Shown here: one piece after another, positions 1 to 9,543 of the stretch
Position numbering within the stretch: the stretch's first letter is position 1
How the letters are laid out: the number at the start of each line of letters is the position of its first letter
Origin: a bacterium
GTDB taxonomy: Bacteria > Bacillota_I > Bacilli_A > RF39 > UBA660
Length of the DNA: 17,730 nucleotides
Reading direction: 5' to 3'
Assembly: GCA_004563275.1 (NCBI GenBank)
Contig: SFSZ01000017.1
Coordinates: forward strand, 1 to 17,730
Position numbers and translations under genes: made by a program
Notes under the pieces: generated by a model
The model's input: only the letters and a program-made list of their open reading frames with translations
The model's database searches: none
What the model was told of the DNA's origin: nothing

Positions 1-4
1 TTTG

Positions 5-33
5 TTGTTATTTTAAGATGTTAATGGTACAAT
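5..33 (+). promoter_or_regulatory. Promoter of the BspA-like surface protein gene
   Basis: A -35 box TTGTTA (5-10) is separated by 17 bp from a -10 box TACAAT (28-33). The -10 is preceded by TGG, giving an extended -10. The expected transcription start near 40 leaves a leader of about 19 nt containing the AAGGTGA ribosome binding site (49-55) before the ATG at 59. Confidence 0.7.
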
Positions 34-58
34 GTTTATAGTAGTATAAGGTGATTGT

Positions 59-1414
59 ATGAAAAAGAATGATAAAATTTTATTAATTGTTTTTATTGCT
101 GTTTTTTTGTTAATTACTGCTATAGGTTTAAGTTATGCATATTATACAGCTGTTATTGATAGAGGAGAAGAGAGTGCCAGTGTTGTTTCTAGAGCAGGTA
201 GTCTTGAACTAACTTATACTGATGGAGTTAAGCAAATTATTGGTGCTAATATTTATCCAGGTTGGCAAGATACTAAAACTTTTACAGTTAAAAATACAGG
301 AAATGGTTTAACAGCATATTCAATAAAAGTAACAGACATAACAAATAAATTTACAATAGCAAATAGTATATCATTATCACTTAAAAGTAGTGATGGTGGT
401 AAAAATATGGGTAAGAAAATATTACCCAGTAGTGAAGCAACCATAGTTAAATATGTAAGTATAGATGTAGGAGATACGCATACGTATACAGTAACAACAT
501 ATTATAATAATTTAGATGTAGATCAAAGTGCAGATAAAGGTAAAAGCTTTTCATATACAATTGAAGTTGATGCAGCTATTGGTACTGGCGGGGATATTTT
601 AATAGCTCAAAATGATGCTAATTCATCAATAGCTAAAGTATTTAACGGACCTATTACTAAAAAACAAGTTGCGTCAATAACATTTAAAAATACAAATGCT
701 GTACCATCTAATGCAGTAGCATCTTGGGATGTAAGTGAAGCTCAAAATGGAAGTATTATGGCATATACTTTAAGTAATGGTGCGTTATATGATCTTTATA
801 TTGGACAAGAAGGTGGAGTTACTTTAGGTGAAGATGCTTCACTTATGTTTTCTTGGTATAAAGAAGCTACAACCATAAATTTAAATAACATTGACACATC
901 AAACACAACTAATATGGCATCGATGTTTTCAAATAATAAAGCCACGACTTTAGATTTAAGTAGTTTTGACACATCAAACGTAACTGATATGTCATTTATG
1001 TTTGATTCTATTAGTACAACTAATTTAGATTTAAGTAGTTTTGATACAACTAATGTAACTAACATGGAAGGTATGTTTTATTATTGTAAGGCAACTAATT
1101 TAGATTTAAGAAATTTTAATACCTCAAATGTAACAGATATGTCATATATGTTTGATGGTAGTCAAGCCACAACCTTAAATTTAAGTAGTTTTGATACTAG
1201 TAAGGTAACAGACATGTCATATATGTTTGAAACTAGTTATGCCACAACCTTAGATTTAAGTAGTTTTGATACTAGTAAGGTAACATCCATGTCAAATATG
1301 TTTTATGGTAGTAAAGCCACAACAGGGTATGCACGTACTCAAGCAGACGCAGATAAATTTAATGATAGTAGTGTTACTGGAATTGCAACAAGTTCTTTAT
1401 TTACTGTTAAATAA
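59..1414 (+). CDS. Secreted surface protein: TasA/camelysin-like N-terminal module plus BspA-type leucine-rich repeats
   Basis: 451 aa. Residues 2-6 are polar/basic and residues 7-24 form a hydrophobic signal segment. This runs into SYAYYTA (25-31), the signature of SipW-dependent TasA/camelysin-type exported proteins. Residues about 25-180 form a beta-rich module that ends with an HTYTVTTYYNN segment; its counterpart is the whole of the protein at 14419-15009. Residues about 200-269 (including WDVS, GSIMAY and a DLYIG segment) resemble the lead-in of BspA/DUF285 proteins. Residues 270-419 are six 25-residue repeats built on LDLSSFDTSNVTDMSYMF. The C-terminus (GYARTQADADKFN...) is a typical end of such repeat proteins. 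No LPXTG or C-terminal membrane anchor is visible. The family is usually cell-surface and adhesive; the partner cannot be told. The ATG at 59 is chosen for its AAGGTGA site 3 nt upstream. It is monocistronic, with its own promoter and terminator. Confidence 0.88.
   Translation: MKKNDKILLIVFIAVFLLITAIGLSYAYYTAVIDRGEESASVVSRAGSLELTYTDGVKQIIGANIYPGWQDTKTFTVKNTGNGLTAYSIKVTDITNKFTIANSISLSLKSSDGGKNMGKKILPSSEATIVKYVSIDVGDTHTYTVTTYYNNLDVDQSADKGKSFSYTIEVDAAIGTGGDILIAQNDANSSIAKVFNGPITKKQVASITFKNTNAVPSNAVASWDVSEAQNGSIMAYTLSNGALYDLYIGQEGGVTLGEDASLMFSWYKEATTINLNNIDTSNTTNMASMFSNNKATTLDLSSFDTSNVTDMSFMFDSISTTNLDLSSFDTTNVTNMEGMFYYCKATNLDLRNFNTSNVTDMSYMFDGSQATTLNLSSFDTSKVTDMSYMFETSYATTLDLSSFDTSKVTSMSNMFYGSKATTGYARTQADADKFNDSSVTGIATSSLFTVK
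866..1315 (+). repeat. Six tandem 75-bp repeats encoding BspA-type LRR units
   Basis: The units start at 866, 941, 1016, 1091, 1166 and 1241, each exactly 75 bp and in frame. Each begins with GCC/GCT/GCA-ACA/ACG-ACT (ACA in unit 3) and contains a variant of TTTAAGTAGTTTTGATAC. Units 5 and 6 are almost identical over their first 45 bases, which points to a recent duplication. Unit 1 is the most divergent (NLNNIDTSNTTNMASMF). Confidence 0.9.
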
Positions 1415-1439
1415 TCATAGTTTAGGCTATGATTATTTT
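1409..1439 (+). terminator. Rho-independent terminator after the surface protein gene
   Basis: A 12-bp perfect stem (1409-1420 with 1427-1438) encloses a 6-nt loop TTTAGG and is followed by only a very short T run. The left arm overlaps the TAA stop codon (1412-1414). The right arm lies immediately before the extended -10 box of the next gene. Confidence 0.7.
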
Positions 1440-1440
1440 G

Positions 1441-1449
1441 TGTTATAAT
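1441..1449 (+). promoter_or_regulatory. Extended -10 promoter of the methyltransferase locus
   Basis: TGTTATAAT is a perfect extended -10 (TATAAT at 1444-1449). No good -35 is visible, because the expected position (1421-1426) is the terminator loop. The predicted start near 1456 leaves a leader of about 9 nt, barely including the GGTGGTGA site at 1453-1460. This distance supports the ATG at 1465 over the in-frame ATG at 1429, which lies upstream of the -10. Confidence 0.55.
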
Positions 1450-1464
1450 GTTGGTGGTGATTTT

Positions 1465-2027
1465 ATGCAATATTTTGATAATAATGAAAATTTAAGAAGT
1501 GAAATTAGAAAGCTTAATTATAAGTATGATTCTTATTCTTTTATTTTTAATAGTGATTTAGGGGTGTTTAGTAAAGATAAAATTGATGAGGGTAGTAAGT
1601 TAGTAAGCGTGATATTAGTCTTTTAGATGTTGGTTGTGGAATTGGTTTTTTAGGTATTTCTATTTCTAAGATTATGAATGTTCATGCGGATATGGTTGAT
1701 GTTAATAATAGAGCTATTCATTTATGTAAGATGAATATGAAGGAAAATGATGTTGATGGTAGGGTATGGAATAGTAATGTTTATGATGATGTTAAGGATA
1801 GTTATGATGTTATTATTAGTAATCCTCCTATAAGAGCGGGAAAAAGTGTTTATTTACGTATTATTGAAGAGGCTTTTAATCATTTAAATAATGATGGGCA
1901 GTTATGGTTTGTGATGAGAACTAATCATGGGGTTAAAACGGTTATAAAGAATTTAAAGGCTAAATATAATGTAGATGTTCTTGCTAAGGATAAGGGTTTT
2001 TATGTAGTAAAGGTTTATAATTTATAA
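1465..2027 (+). pseudogene. ybxB: Frameshifted YbxB/RsmC-like class I SAM-dependent methyltransferase
   Basis: Two reading frames together encode one methyltransferase. The first, from ATG 1465, begins MQYFDNNENL, carries VFSKDKIDEGSKL (the FSxxxxDxGS motif of this family) and stops at TAG 1624-1626. The second, open from 1599 to TAA 2025-2027, carries LLDVGCGIG (SAM-binding motif I) around 1623-1649 and SNPPIRAG (catalytic motif IV, NPP) around 1818-1841. Its first ATG (1674) lies after motif I, so the downstream fragment alone would lack the cofactor site. Bacillus YbxB, an RsmC-like presumed rRNA guanine methyltransferase of about 200 aa, lies directly before rpoB, matching this position. 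Near-tandem octamers TAGTAAGT/TAGTAAGC sit at 1593-1608, and removing eight bases rejoins the frames. The linker between DEGS and LLDVG is also shorter than in YbxB as I recall it. A sequencing error or rare recoding cannot be excluded. Confidence 0.75.
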
Positions 2028-2065
2028 GCTTTTTTTATTGTTTTAAAAAAAGTTTTGATTTTTTT
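2026..2065 (+). terminator. Possible AT-rich terminator after the methyltransferase locus
   Basis: Arms 2026-2037 and 2044-2055 can pair over 12 positions, almost all A-T with one G-T, around a 6-nt loop. A T run follows at 2059-2065. The stem has only one G-C pair, so it is a weak candidate. Confidence 0.4.
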
Positions 2066-2086
2066 AACTTTTACGGGAAAAATAGG

Positions 2087-2116
2087 TTGACAAAGTTTCT
2101 TATTATTTGGTAGAAT
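2087..2116 (+). promoter_or_regulatory. Promoter of rpoBC
   Basis: A consensus -35 TTGACA (2087-2092), an 18-bp spacer and a -10 TAGAAT (2111-2116) preceded by TGG make an extended -10. It is the only perfect TTGACA found among the promoters here, fitting a highly expressed gene. Transcription should start near 2123. Confidence 0.8.
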
Positions 2117-2186
2117 TTTAGATTGGAACTGTGTCCCCTTGTGGGGATAATAGCGATTAAAAATATATTGTTTGGGGTGAAATTTA
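2117..2186 (+). promoter_or_regulatory. rpoB 5' leader with a GC-rich hairpin
   Basis: The leader is about 64 nt, several times longer than the 10-20 nt predicted for other genes here. It contains a hairpin with arms 2132-2138 and 2143-2149 (core TCCCC/GGGGA, one G-T pair) and loop TTGT. The ribosome binding site GGGGTGA (2174-2180) also offers four G residues that could pair with CCCC of the hairpin, though only over 4 bp. There is no T run after the hairpin, so it is not a simple terminator. Translational or processing control is inference. Confidence 0.45.
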
Positions 2187-5100
2187 GTGGCATACAAAAC
2201 AGCAAAATTTGGTGACCATAGGGAAAGAGTTACTTTCTCTAAAACTACGAACAACTTTGAACTTACAGATTTATTAGACATTCAAAAGAAATCTTATCAA
2301 TGGTTTCTAGAAAGCGGTATAAAGGAAGTTTTTGATGACTTATTTCCTGTAGAAAGTTTCACCGGAAATATATCACTTGAATTCAGTGATTATTCTTTTG
2401 ATGAGCCTAGATATTCTATTAAGGAATGTAAGGAAAGAATGTTAACTTTTTCTGCACCGTTAAAAGTTCAAGCTAGAGTGTTCATTCATGAGACTGGAGA
2501 AGTTAAGGAACAAGAGGTTTTTTTAGGTGATATGCCTTTAATGACTGAAAGTGGTACTTTCATTATTAATGGTGTTGAAAGAGTTATCCAATCTCAACTT
2601 GTAAGAAGTCCATCTATTTATTTTAAACGTGAAATAGATAAGAATGGTAGACCAGTTGTATCTGGAGAAATTATTCCTAATAAAGGTACTTGGTTAGAAT
2701 TTGAATTAGATGCAAGAGACGTTATTTATGTAAGAATAGATCGTACTAGAAAAGTACCTGTTACTACATTATTAAGAGCTGTTGGTTTATCTAGTGATGA
2801 ATCTATTAAGTCTGTATTTGGAGATAATTACTTTATTGATAATACTATTGAAAAAGATAGTACTAAAAATACTGATGAAGCTTTAATTGAAATTTATGAA
2901 AAGTTAAAACCAGGAGAACCTGCTACTTTAGATAGTGCAAAGAACCAATTAATTGTTAGATTCTTTGATAGATTTAGATATGACTTAGCTAAAGTTGGTA
3001 GATATAAATTTAATAAGAAATTAAATGTTTTAGACAGATTACTTGGTTGTACTTTAGCTGAAAATATTAAAGATGGTAAAGAGGTTATTGCTTCTAAGGG
3101 TGAAGTTATTGATAAGAAACGTTTAGAAGAATTAAGACCTTACTTTGCTAAGGGTGTTAATTTAAAAGAAGTTTCTATTAATGAAGAATTAGATACTTAT
3201 AATAAAGTACAAGAAGTTCTTGTATATGATAAAAATGATAGTGAAAAAACTATTAAAATCATTGGTAATGATCAATCTATAGATGTTAGAAGACTTACTA
3301 TTAGTGATTTATATGCTGCTGTTAGTTATTATTTAGATTTACTTGCCAATATTGGTAATATTGATGAAATTGATCATTTAGGTAATCGTCGTGTTAGACA
3401 AGTTGGTGAATTAATTCAAACTCAATTTAGAGTTGGTATGAGTCGTATGGAAAGAGTTATTCGTGAAAGAATGACTACTCAAGAAATTGAAAATGTTACT
3501 CCTAAGACTTTAATTAATATTAGACCTGTAACTGCAGCTTTAAAAGAGTTCTTTGGTTCATCTCAATTATCTAAGTTCATGGATCAAATTAACCCAATTG
3601 CTGAGTTAACTGATAAGAGACGTTTAAGTTCTTTAGGACCAGGTGGTTTATCTAGAGATAGAGCAGGTATGGATGTTCGTGATGTTAATGAATCACACTA
3701 TGGTCGTATTTGTCCTATTGAATCACCAGAAGGTGCTAATATTGGTTTAATTACATCTTTAGCTTCTTATGCTAAGATTAATGAATATGGTTTTATTACT
3801 ACTCCTTATCATAAAGTAGAAAATAGACATATTTTAGATGATGTTGTATATTTAACTGCAGATGAAGAAGCTGATTATTATATTAGTCAATCTACTGTTA
3901 ATATTGATGAAAATAATAATATTGCAGATGATACTGTTGTAGCTCGTTTAAATGGTGAGAATGTAATGGTTAAGAGTGACTTAGTAAACTTTATTGATGT
4001 TTCTCCAAGTCAAATCGTTTCTATTACAACAAGTTGTATTCCATTCTTAGATCACGATGATGCAAGACGTGCATTAATGGGTTCTAACATGCAAAGACAA
4101 GCTGTTCCACTACTTAAGACTGAAGCTCCTATCGTTGGTACTGGCGTTGAATATGTAGCTGCTAGAGATTCTGGTTCTACTATTGTTGCTAAGGCTGATG
4201 GTGTAGTTGAATATGCTGATAGTAAAAAGATTGTTATTAAAAATGCTAAGGGTAAAGATGAATATTATTTAGCTAACTTTGAAAGAAGTAATGCTGAAAG
4301 TAATATTTCTCATAATCCTATTGTTAAAAAGGGTGATAAGGTTCATAGAGGTGAAGTTATTGCTGATGGACCTTCAACTGATAAAGGAGAACTTGCTTTA
4401 GGTAAGAACATGGTTGTAGCATTCATGACATGTAATGGTTATAACTATGAAGATGCAGTTGTATTAAATGAAAGATTAGTTAAAGATGATGTTTATACTT
4501 CTTTACATATTGAACATTATGATATTGATTGTAGAGATACTAAGTTAGGACCTGAGGAAATTACGAGAGATATTCCTAATGTTGGTGAAGATGCTCGTAA
4601 GAACTTAGATGCTAATGGTATTGTTAGAATTGGTACTGAAGTTAAAGAAGGAGATATTTTAGTTGGTAAAGTAACTCCTAAAGGAATGCAAGAATTAACT
4701 AGTGAAGAAAAATTATTACATGCTATCTTTGGTGAAAAGACTAGAGAAGTAAGAGATACTTCACTTAGAGTTGCTCATGGTGCTGATGGTATTGTTCATG
4801 ATGTTAAAGTTTATACAAAAGAAAATAGTGATGAGCTTGGACCTGGAGTTTCTAAGATAATAAGAGTTTATATTATTCAAAAACGTAAGATTCAAGTTGG
4901 TGATAAGATGTCTGGTCGTCACGGTAATAAGGGTGTTATTTCACTTATTTTACCGGAAGAGGATATGCCTTATTTACCAGATGGTACTCCAGTAGATATT
5001 GTACTTAATCCACAAGGTGTTCCATCTCGTATGAACTTAGGACAAATTTTAGAATTACATTTAGGTATGGCTGGTAAAAAGTTAGGTGTTCATTATGCTA

Positions 5101-5831
5101 CTCCAGTATTTGACGGTGCTTCTGTAGATGAAATTAAAGAACAAATGGCTTTAGCTGGTATGGATCCAGATGGTAAGACTGATTTATATGATGGTAGAAC
5201 TGGTGAGAAGTTTGAAAATCGTGTTGCTGTTGGTGTAATGTACATGATTAAGTTACATCATATGGTTGATGATAAGATTCATGCTCGTTCAACTGGTCCT
5301 TACTCATTAGTCACTCAACAACCATTAGGTGGTAAAGCACAATTTGGTGGTCAAAGATTTGGTGAGATGGAAGTTTGGGCATTATATGCTTATGGTGCTG
5401 CTCATGTATTACAAGAAATTTTAACTATTAAATCTGATGATGTTGTTGGACGTGTTAAAGTTTATGAAGCTTTAGTTAAAGGTAAGACTGTTAAAGGTGC
5501 GGGAATGCCAGAATCATTTAGAGTTTTAATTAAAGAATTCCAAGCTTTAGGTTTAAATGTTGAAATGATTGATCAAAATGATCAAGTTCATGAATTAAAA
5601 GAATTAGAAGAAGAAGAGGATGAATCTGGTGAAGCTATTACTATTGATGAAATAGATGCTAAAACTGGGGAAGTTAAATCTCGTGAAGATTTGCCAGAAC
5701 CACCAGAACCTCAAAATTCTGATTATGATGAAGAAGCAAACGAATTTGGTGATGAAGAATTAGAGGAAGAACCAGATTTAGATGAACTTAAAGATTTGGA
5801 AGAAAGTTTTGAAGAAGGGGATGAATTATAA
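2187..5831 (+). CDS. rpoB: DNA-directed RNA polymerase subunit beta
   Basis: 1214 aa, full length for a Bacilli beta subunit. With beta' it forms the catalytic cleft and the rifampicin site. The rifampicin cluster is at residues 457-483 ([11 protein letters not shown]...[13 protein letters not shown]), followed by [19 protein letters not shown]. The [12 protein letters not shown] loop is at 905-916. The clamp-interacting C-terminal part ([26 protein letters not shown]) is intact. The tail of about 80 residues is strongly acidic. Equivalents of E. coli Q513, N518, S522 and H526 are K463, I468, A472 and D476; two of these (K, D) are known resistance substitutions elsewhere. The GTG start at 2187 is supported by GGGGTGA six bases upstream and by the normal N-terminus; it is the only non-ATG start here. 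The stop overlaps the rpoC start in TAATG, so the two are translationally coupled. Confidence 0.98.
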   Translation: MAYKTAKFGDHRERVTFSKTTNNFELTDLLDIQKKSYQWFLESGIKEVFDDLFPVESFTGNISLEFSDYSFDEPRYSIKECKERMLTFSAPLKVQARVFIHETGEVKEQEVFLGDMPLMTESGTFIINGVERVIQSQLVRSPSIYFKREIDKNGRPVVSGEIIPNKGTWLEFELDARDVIYVRIDRTRKVPVTTLLRAVGLSSDESIKSVFGDNYFIDNTIEKDSTKNTDEALIEIYEKLKPGEPATLDSAKNQLIVRFFDRFRYDLAKVGRYKFNKKLNVLDRLLGCTLAENIKDGKEVIASKGEVIDKKRLEELRPYFAKGVNLKEVSINEELDTYNKVQEVLVYDKNDSEKTIKIIGNDQSIDVRRLTISDLYAAVSYYLDLLANIGNIDEIDHLGNRRVRQVGELIQTQFRVGMSRMERVIRERMTTQEIENVTPKTLINIRPVTAALKEFFGSSQLSKFMDQINPIAELTDKRRLSSLGPGGLSRDRAGMDVRDVNESHYGRICPIESPEGANIGLITSLASYAKINEYGFITTPYHKVENRHILDDVVYLTADEEADYYISQSTVNIDENNNIADDTVVARLNGENVMVKSDLVNFIDVSPSQIVSITTSCIPFLDHDDARRALMGSNMQRQAVPLLKTEAPIVGTGVEYVAARDSGSTIVAKADGVVEYADSKKIVIKNAKGKDEYYLANFERSNAESNISHNPIVKKGDKVHRGEVIADGPSTDKGELALGKNMVVAFMTCNGYNYEDAVVLNERLVKDDVYTSLHIEHYDIDCRDTKLGPEEITRDIPNVGEDARKNLDANGIVRIGTEVKEGDILVGKVTPKGMQELTSEEKLLHAIFGEKTREVRDTSLRVAHGADGIVHDVKVYTKENSDELGPGVSKIIRVYIIQKRKIQVGDKMSGRHGNKGVISLILPEEDMPYLPDGTPVDIVLNPQGVPSRMNLGQILELHLGMAGKKLGVHYATPVFDGASVDEIKEQMALAGMDPDGKTDLYDGRTGEKFENRVAVGVMYMIKLHHMVDDKIHARSTGPYSLVTQQPLGGKAQFGGQRFGEMEVWALYAYGAAHVLQEILTIKSDDVVGRVKVYEALVKGKTVKGAGMPESFRVLIKEFQALGLNVEMIDQNDQVHELKELEEEEDESGEAITIDEIDAKTGEVKSREDLPEPPEPQNSDYDEEANEFGDEELEEEPDLDELKDLEESFEEGDEL

Positions 5832-8800
5832 TGTTAGAAGTTAATAATATTAAAGGAATCCGTGTTGGGATTGCTAGCCCTGAGAAAATAAGAAGTTGGT
5901 CTTACGGTGAAGTTAAAAAACCAGAGACTATCAACTATCGTACTTTAAAACCTGAAAGAGATGGACTTTTCTGTGAAAAGATATTTGGTCCCACTAAAGA
6001 CTTTGAATGTTCTTGTGGTAAATATAAAAGATTAAGATATAAAAATGTTATTTGTGATAGATGTGGAGTAGAGGTTACTCGTTCTAAAGTTAGACGTGAA
6101 AGAATGGGACACATTGAACTTGCTGCTCCTTGTTCTCACATTTGGTTCTTTAAGGGTGTACCTTCTAAAATGGGATTAGTTTTAGATATGTCTCCTAGAG
6201 AATTAGAAGAAGTATTATACTTTGTTAGTTATGTTGTAATTAATCCAGGTAATGCTCCTTTAGAAAAGAAACAAACTTTATCTGATAAAGAATATCGTGC
6301 TTATTATGAAAAATATGGTAATTCTTTTGAAGTTGGAATGGGTGCTGAAGCTATTCAAAAACTTTTAAAAGAAGTTGATGTTGATAAAGAAGTTGAAAAA
6401 TTAAGAGAAGAATTAGAAGGTGCTACTGGTCAAAAACGTGTTAGATTAGTTAAACGTTTAGATTGTTTAGTTGCTTTCCAAACTAGTGGTAATAAGCCTG
6501 AATGGATGGTACTTGATTGTATTCCAGTTATTCCTCCAGAGCTTAGACCTATGATTCAACTTGATGGTGGTAGATTTGCTACTTCTGATTTAAATGACTT
6601 ATATAGACGTATTATTAACCGTAATAATCGTTTAAAGAAATTATTAGAATTAGGAGCTCCATCTATTATTGTTCAAAATGAAAAACGTATGCTTCAAGAA
6701 GCTGTTGATACTTTATTTGATAATGGTAGAAGAGGTAGAAGTGTAAGTGGTGCTGGTAATAGAGCATTAAAATCTTTATCTTCTATGTTAAAGGGTAAAC
6801 AAGGACGTTTCCGTCAAAACTTATTAGGTAAACGTGTTGATTACTCTGGACGTTCTGTTATCGTTGTAGGACCTAATTTAAAGATGTATGAATGTGGTCT
6901 TCCTAAAGATATGGCTTTAGAGTTATTTAAACCTCATGTAATTAATGGTTTAGTTGAAAGAGGTATAGCTCATAATATTAAAGGTGCTAAAAAATTAATT
7001 GATGCTAAAGATGATTGTGTATGGGATGTTGTTGAGGATGTTATTACTGAGTATCCAGTAATGCTTAACCGTGCTCCTACATTACATAGACTTGGTATTC
7101 AAGCATTCGAACCTAAATTAGTAGGTGGTAAAGCTATTAGATTACATCCATTAGTATGTGCTGCATTTAATGCTGACTTCGATGGTGACCAAATGGCTGT
7201 ACATGTACCTCTATCTGAAGAAGCTAAAGCTGAAGCTAGAATTTTAATGTTAGGTGCTAATAACATCTTAAAACCTTCTGATGGTAAACCAATTGTTACT
7301 CCTTCACAAGATATGGTTTTAGGTAATTACTATATTACTTTAGAATATTCTGGAGAAGAAAATGAGGGTAAAGTTTATAAGAATTCTAATGAAGCTATTA
7401 TGGCTTATGAAAGAAGAGAGATTACTCTTCATACAAGAATCGTTGTTCCAGTAAATTCATTTAAATATAAGATTTTTGCTGATGAAGTAAAAGATAAGTA
7501 TTTAGTTACTACTGCTGGTAAATTAATCTTTAATGAGATTTTACCTGATACTTATCCATATATTAATGAACCTACTAAGGATAATATTGAAGGATTAACT
7601 CCTAGTAAGTATTTCTTAGAAAGAGGTACTAATATTCCGGAAGCTGTTAAAGCTATGGAAATTACAGGAGCATTTTCTAAGAAGACTTTACAACAAATTA
7701 TTGCACAAATATTTAAACGTTATAAAACAACCGAAACTTCTATGATGCTAGATAGACTTAAGGATTTAGGATTTAAATATTCTACTATTTCTGGTATTAC
7801 ATTTAGTATTATGGATATTATGACTAGTCAACATAAACAAGAATATATTGATGCTGGTCAAGCTAAGGTTGATAAGATTAATAAACAATTCCAAAGAGGT
7901 TTAATTACTGATTTTGAAAGATATACTTCTGTAATTGATGTTTGGAATGGCGTAAGAAATCAAGTAGAAGCTGAGCTTAAAGGTATTGCAGCAGCTAATC
8001 CTACAAACCCAATATTCATTATGATGACTTCTGGTGCTCGTGGTTCTTTGAACCAGTTTACCCAAATGGCTGGTATGCGTGGTTTAATGGCTAAACCAAA
8101 TGGTGAAGCGGTTGAAATTCCAATCTTAACTTCATTATATGAAGGACACTCAGTTAACGAATTCTTCGTTAATACTCACGGTGCTCGTAAAGGTTCTGCC
8201 GATACAGCATTAAAGACAGCTGACTCTGGTTACTTAACAAGAAGACTTGTAGATGTTGCTCAAGATATTATTATTAAAGAATATGATTGTGGATGTACAA
8301 GTGGATTATTAGTATCTGACTTTATTGATGATAAAGACGGATCTGTAATTGAAAGTTTAGCTGAAAGAATTGTTGGTCGTTATACTGCTAAAAAGGTTAT
8401 TAATCCTGAAACTAAAGAAGTTATTGTTGATAAAAATGAAGCTATTACTGAAAGTATAGCTAATAAGATTGTAAAAGCTGGTATTAAAGAAGTAGAAATA
8501 AGAAGTGTTTTAACTTGTAAATCAAGTCAAGGCATTTGTCAAAAATGTTATGGTAATAACTTAGCTACTGGTAACTTAGTTGAAACTGGAGAAGCTGTTG
8601 GTATTATGGCTGCTCAATCAATTGGTGAACCGGGTACTCAGTTAACACTTAGAACATTCCATGCCGGTGGTGTTGCTTCTGAAGAAGATATTACTCAAGG
8701 TTTACCAAGAGTAGAAGAAGTATTTGAAGCTAGAAACCCTAAAGGTAAAGCAACTATTTCTGAAATTACTGGTAAAGTCACTAAGATCGAAGATAGTAAT

Positions 8801-9523
8801 GGTAAATGGAAAGTTACTGTTGCAAATGATGCTGATTCTCATGAACATACAACAAATTATGGTGCTAAATTAAGAGTTGAAGTTGGTAGTGAAGTTAATG
8901 CAGGTGATAAATTAACAGAAGGAATTATTGCTCCTAAAGAATTACTTGCAGTAACAGACCCAATTACTACTCAAGAATATATCTTAAAAGAAATTCAAAA
9001 GGTATATAAATCACAAGGTGTAGACATTGCTGATAAACATGTTGAAGTTATTGCTTCACGTATGATTAATAAGATGCGTGTTACAGATTCTGGTGATACT
9101 GATTTAGTTGCTGGTTTAACTGTATCTATTAGAGAATTTGCTAATAAGAATAAACCGGTTATCTTAGAAGGAAAAGTTCCTGCTAAGGGATACCCAATAA
9201 TCTTAGGTATTACAAAATCAAGTTTAGAAACTGATTCATTCTTATCTGCTGCTTCATTCCAAGAAACAACTAGAGTATTAACTGATGCAGCAATTAGAGG
9301 AAAAGTTGATGAATTAAAAGGCTTAAAAGAAAATGTTATCTTAGGTAAATTAATACCTGCAGGTACTGGTGCTAGACAATATTCTGATATAGAAATTATG
9401 TTGGATAAAGAGTTTATGACTGATGAACCTTCAGAAGTATTAGAAGAAGAATTTATTGATAACGAAGATATTAAAGAAGAAGCTAAAGAAATAGAAGAAA
9501 TTAATGAAGAAGTAACTGAATAG
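5831..9523 (+). CDS. rpoC: DNA-directed RNA polymerase subunit beta'
   Basis: 1230 aa. It carries the catalytic magnesium site NADFDGDQ, with D449, D451 and D453. The N-terminal zinc ribbon has C60, C62, C75 and C78. The second zinc site is formed by C820, C896, C903 and C906. The bridge helix/trigger loop region ([22 protein letters not shown], then [20 protein letters not shown]) is intact. The C-terminal part contains [16 protein letters not shown] and ends in an acidic tail ([19 protein letters not shown]...). The last 35 residues or so are lineage-specific by appearance. The ATG at 5831 shares one base with the rpoB stop and uses AAGGGG (5815-5820), which lies within the rpoB coding sequence. 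It is co-transcribed with rpoB. Identity is not in doubt. Confidence 0.98.
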   Translation: MLEVNNIKGIRVGIASPEKIRSWSYGEVKKPETINYRTLKPERDGLFCEKIFGPTKDFECSCGKYKRLRYKNVICDRCGVEVTRSKVRRERMGHIELAAPCSHIWFFKGVPSKMGLVLDMSPRELEEVLYFVSYVVINPGNAPLEKKQTLSDKEYRAYYEKYGNSFEVGMGAEAIQKLLKEVDVDKEVEKLREELEGATGQKRVRLVKRLDCLVAFQTSGNKPEWMVLDCIPVIPPELRPMIQLDGGRFATSDLNDLYRRIINRNNRLKKLLELGAPSIIVQNEKRMLQEAVDTLFDNGRRGRSVSGAGNRALKSLSSMLKGKQGRFRQNLLGKRVDYSGRSVIVVGPNLKMYECGLPKDMALELFKPHVINGLVERGIAHNIKGAKKLIDAKDDCVWDVVEDVITEYPVMLNRAPTLHRLGIQAFEPKLVGGKAIRLHPLVCAAFNADFDGDQMAVHVPLSEEAKAEARILMLGANNILKPSDGKPIVTPSQDMVLGNYYITLEYSGEENEGKVYKNSNEAIMAYERREITLHTRIVVPVNSFKYKIFADEVKDKYLVTTAGKLIFNEILPDTYPYINEPTKDNIEGLTPSKYFLERGTNIPEAVKAMEITGAFSKKTLQQIIAQIFKRYKTTETSMMLDRLKDLGFKYSTISGITFSIMDIMTSQHKQEYIDAGQAKVDKINKQFQRGLITDFERYTSVIDVWNGVRNQVEAELKGIAAANPTNPIFIMMTSGARGSLNQFTQMAGMRGLMAKPNGEAVEIPILTSLYEGHSVNEFFVNTHGARKGSADTALKTADSGYLTRRLVDVAQDIIIKEYDCGCTSGLLVSDFIDDKDGSVIESLAERIVGRYTAKKVINPETKEVIVDKNEAITESIANKIVKAGIKEVEIRSVLTCKSSQGICQKCYGNNLATGNLVETGEAVGIMAAQSIGEPGTQLTLRTFHAGGVASEEDITQGLPRVEEVFEARNPKGKATISEITGKVTKIEDSNGKWKVTVANDADSHEHTTNYGAKLRVEVGSEVNAGDKLTEGIIAPKELLAVTDPITTQEYILKEIQKVYKSQGVDIADKHVEVIASRMINKMRVTDSGDTDLVAGLTVSIREFANKNKPVILEGKVPAKGYPIILGITKSSLETDSFLSAASFQETTRVLTDAAIRGKVDELKGLKENVILGKLIPAGTGARQYSDIEIMLDKEFMTDEPSEVLEEEFIDNEDIKEEAKEIEEINEEVTE

Positions 9524-9537
9524 TTTCTTCTTTTTTT
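9506..9537 (+). terminator. Terminator of the rpoBC operon
   Basis: GAAGAA (9506-9511) pairs with TTCTTC (9525-9530) around a 13-nt loop that includes the rpoC stop codon, followed by seven T residues (9531-9537). The stem is short, so efficiency may be low. Confidence 0.55.
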
Positions 9538-9543
9538 ATGGTG

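Noticed and set aside
253..444. Open frame on the minus strand inside the surface protein gene
   Set aside because: It lies entirely opposite a well-supported gene, with no promoter or family motif. The same applies to the minus-strand frames at 796-1065, 13575-13895 and 16351-16629.
866..1315. CRISPR-like array
   Set aside because: The 75-bp periodicity is in frame and encodes LRR units, with no unique spacers between fixed repeats.
1429..1464. Upstream in-frame ATG (1429) as the methyltransferase start
   Set aside because: It lies inside the terminator stem and upstream of the -10 box; ATG 1465 has the ribosome binding site.
1609..1626. Programmed -1 frameshifting at TTT TAG in the methyltransferase
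   Set aside because: There is no proper slippery heptamer, since the base before TTT is C, and no clear downstream pseudoknot. The near-tandem octamer just upstream is a simpler explanation by mutation.
2015..2281. Minus-strand frame of 88 codons across the rpoB promoter and leader
   Set aside because: It overlaps the rpoB promoter, leader and first codons, and its product has no recognisable features.
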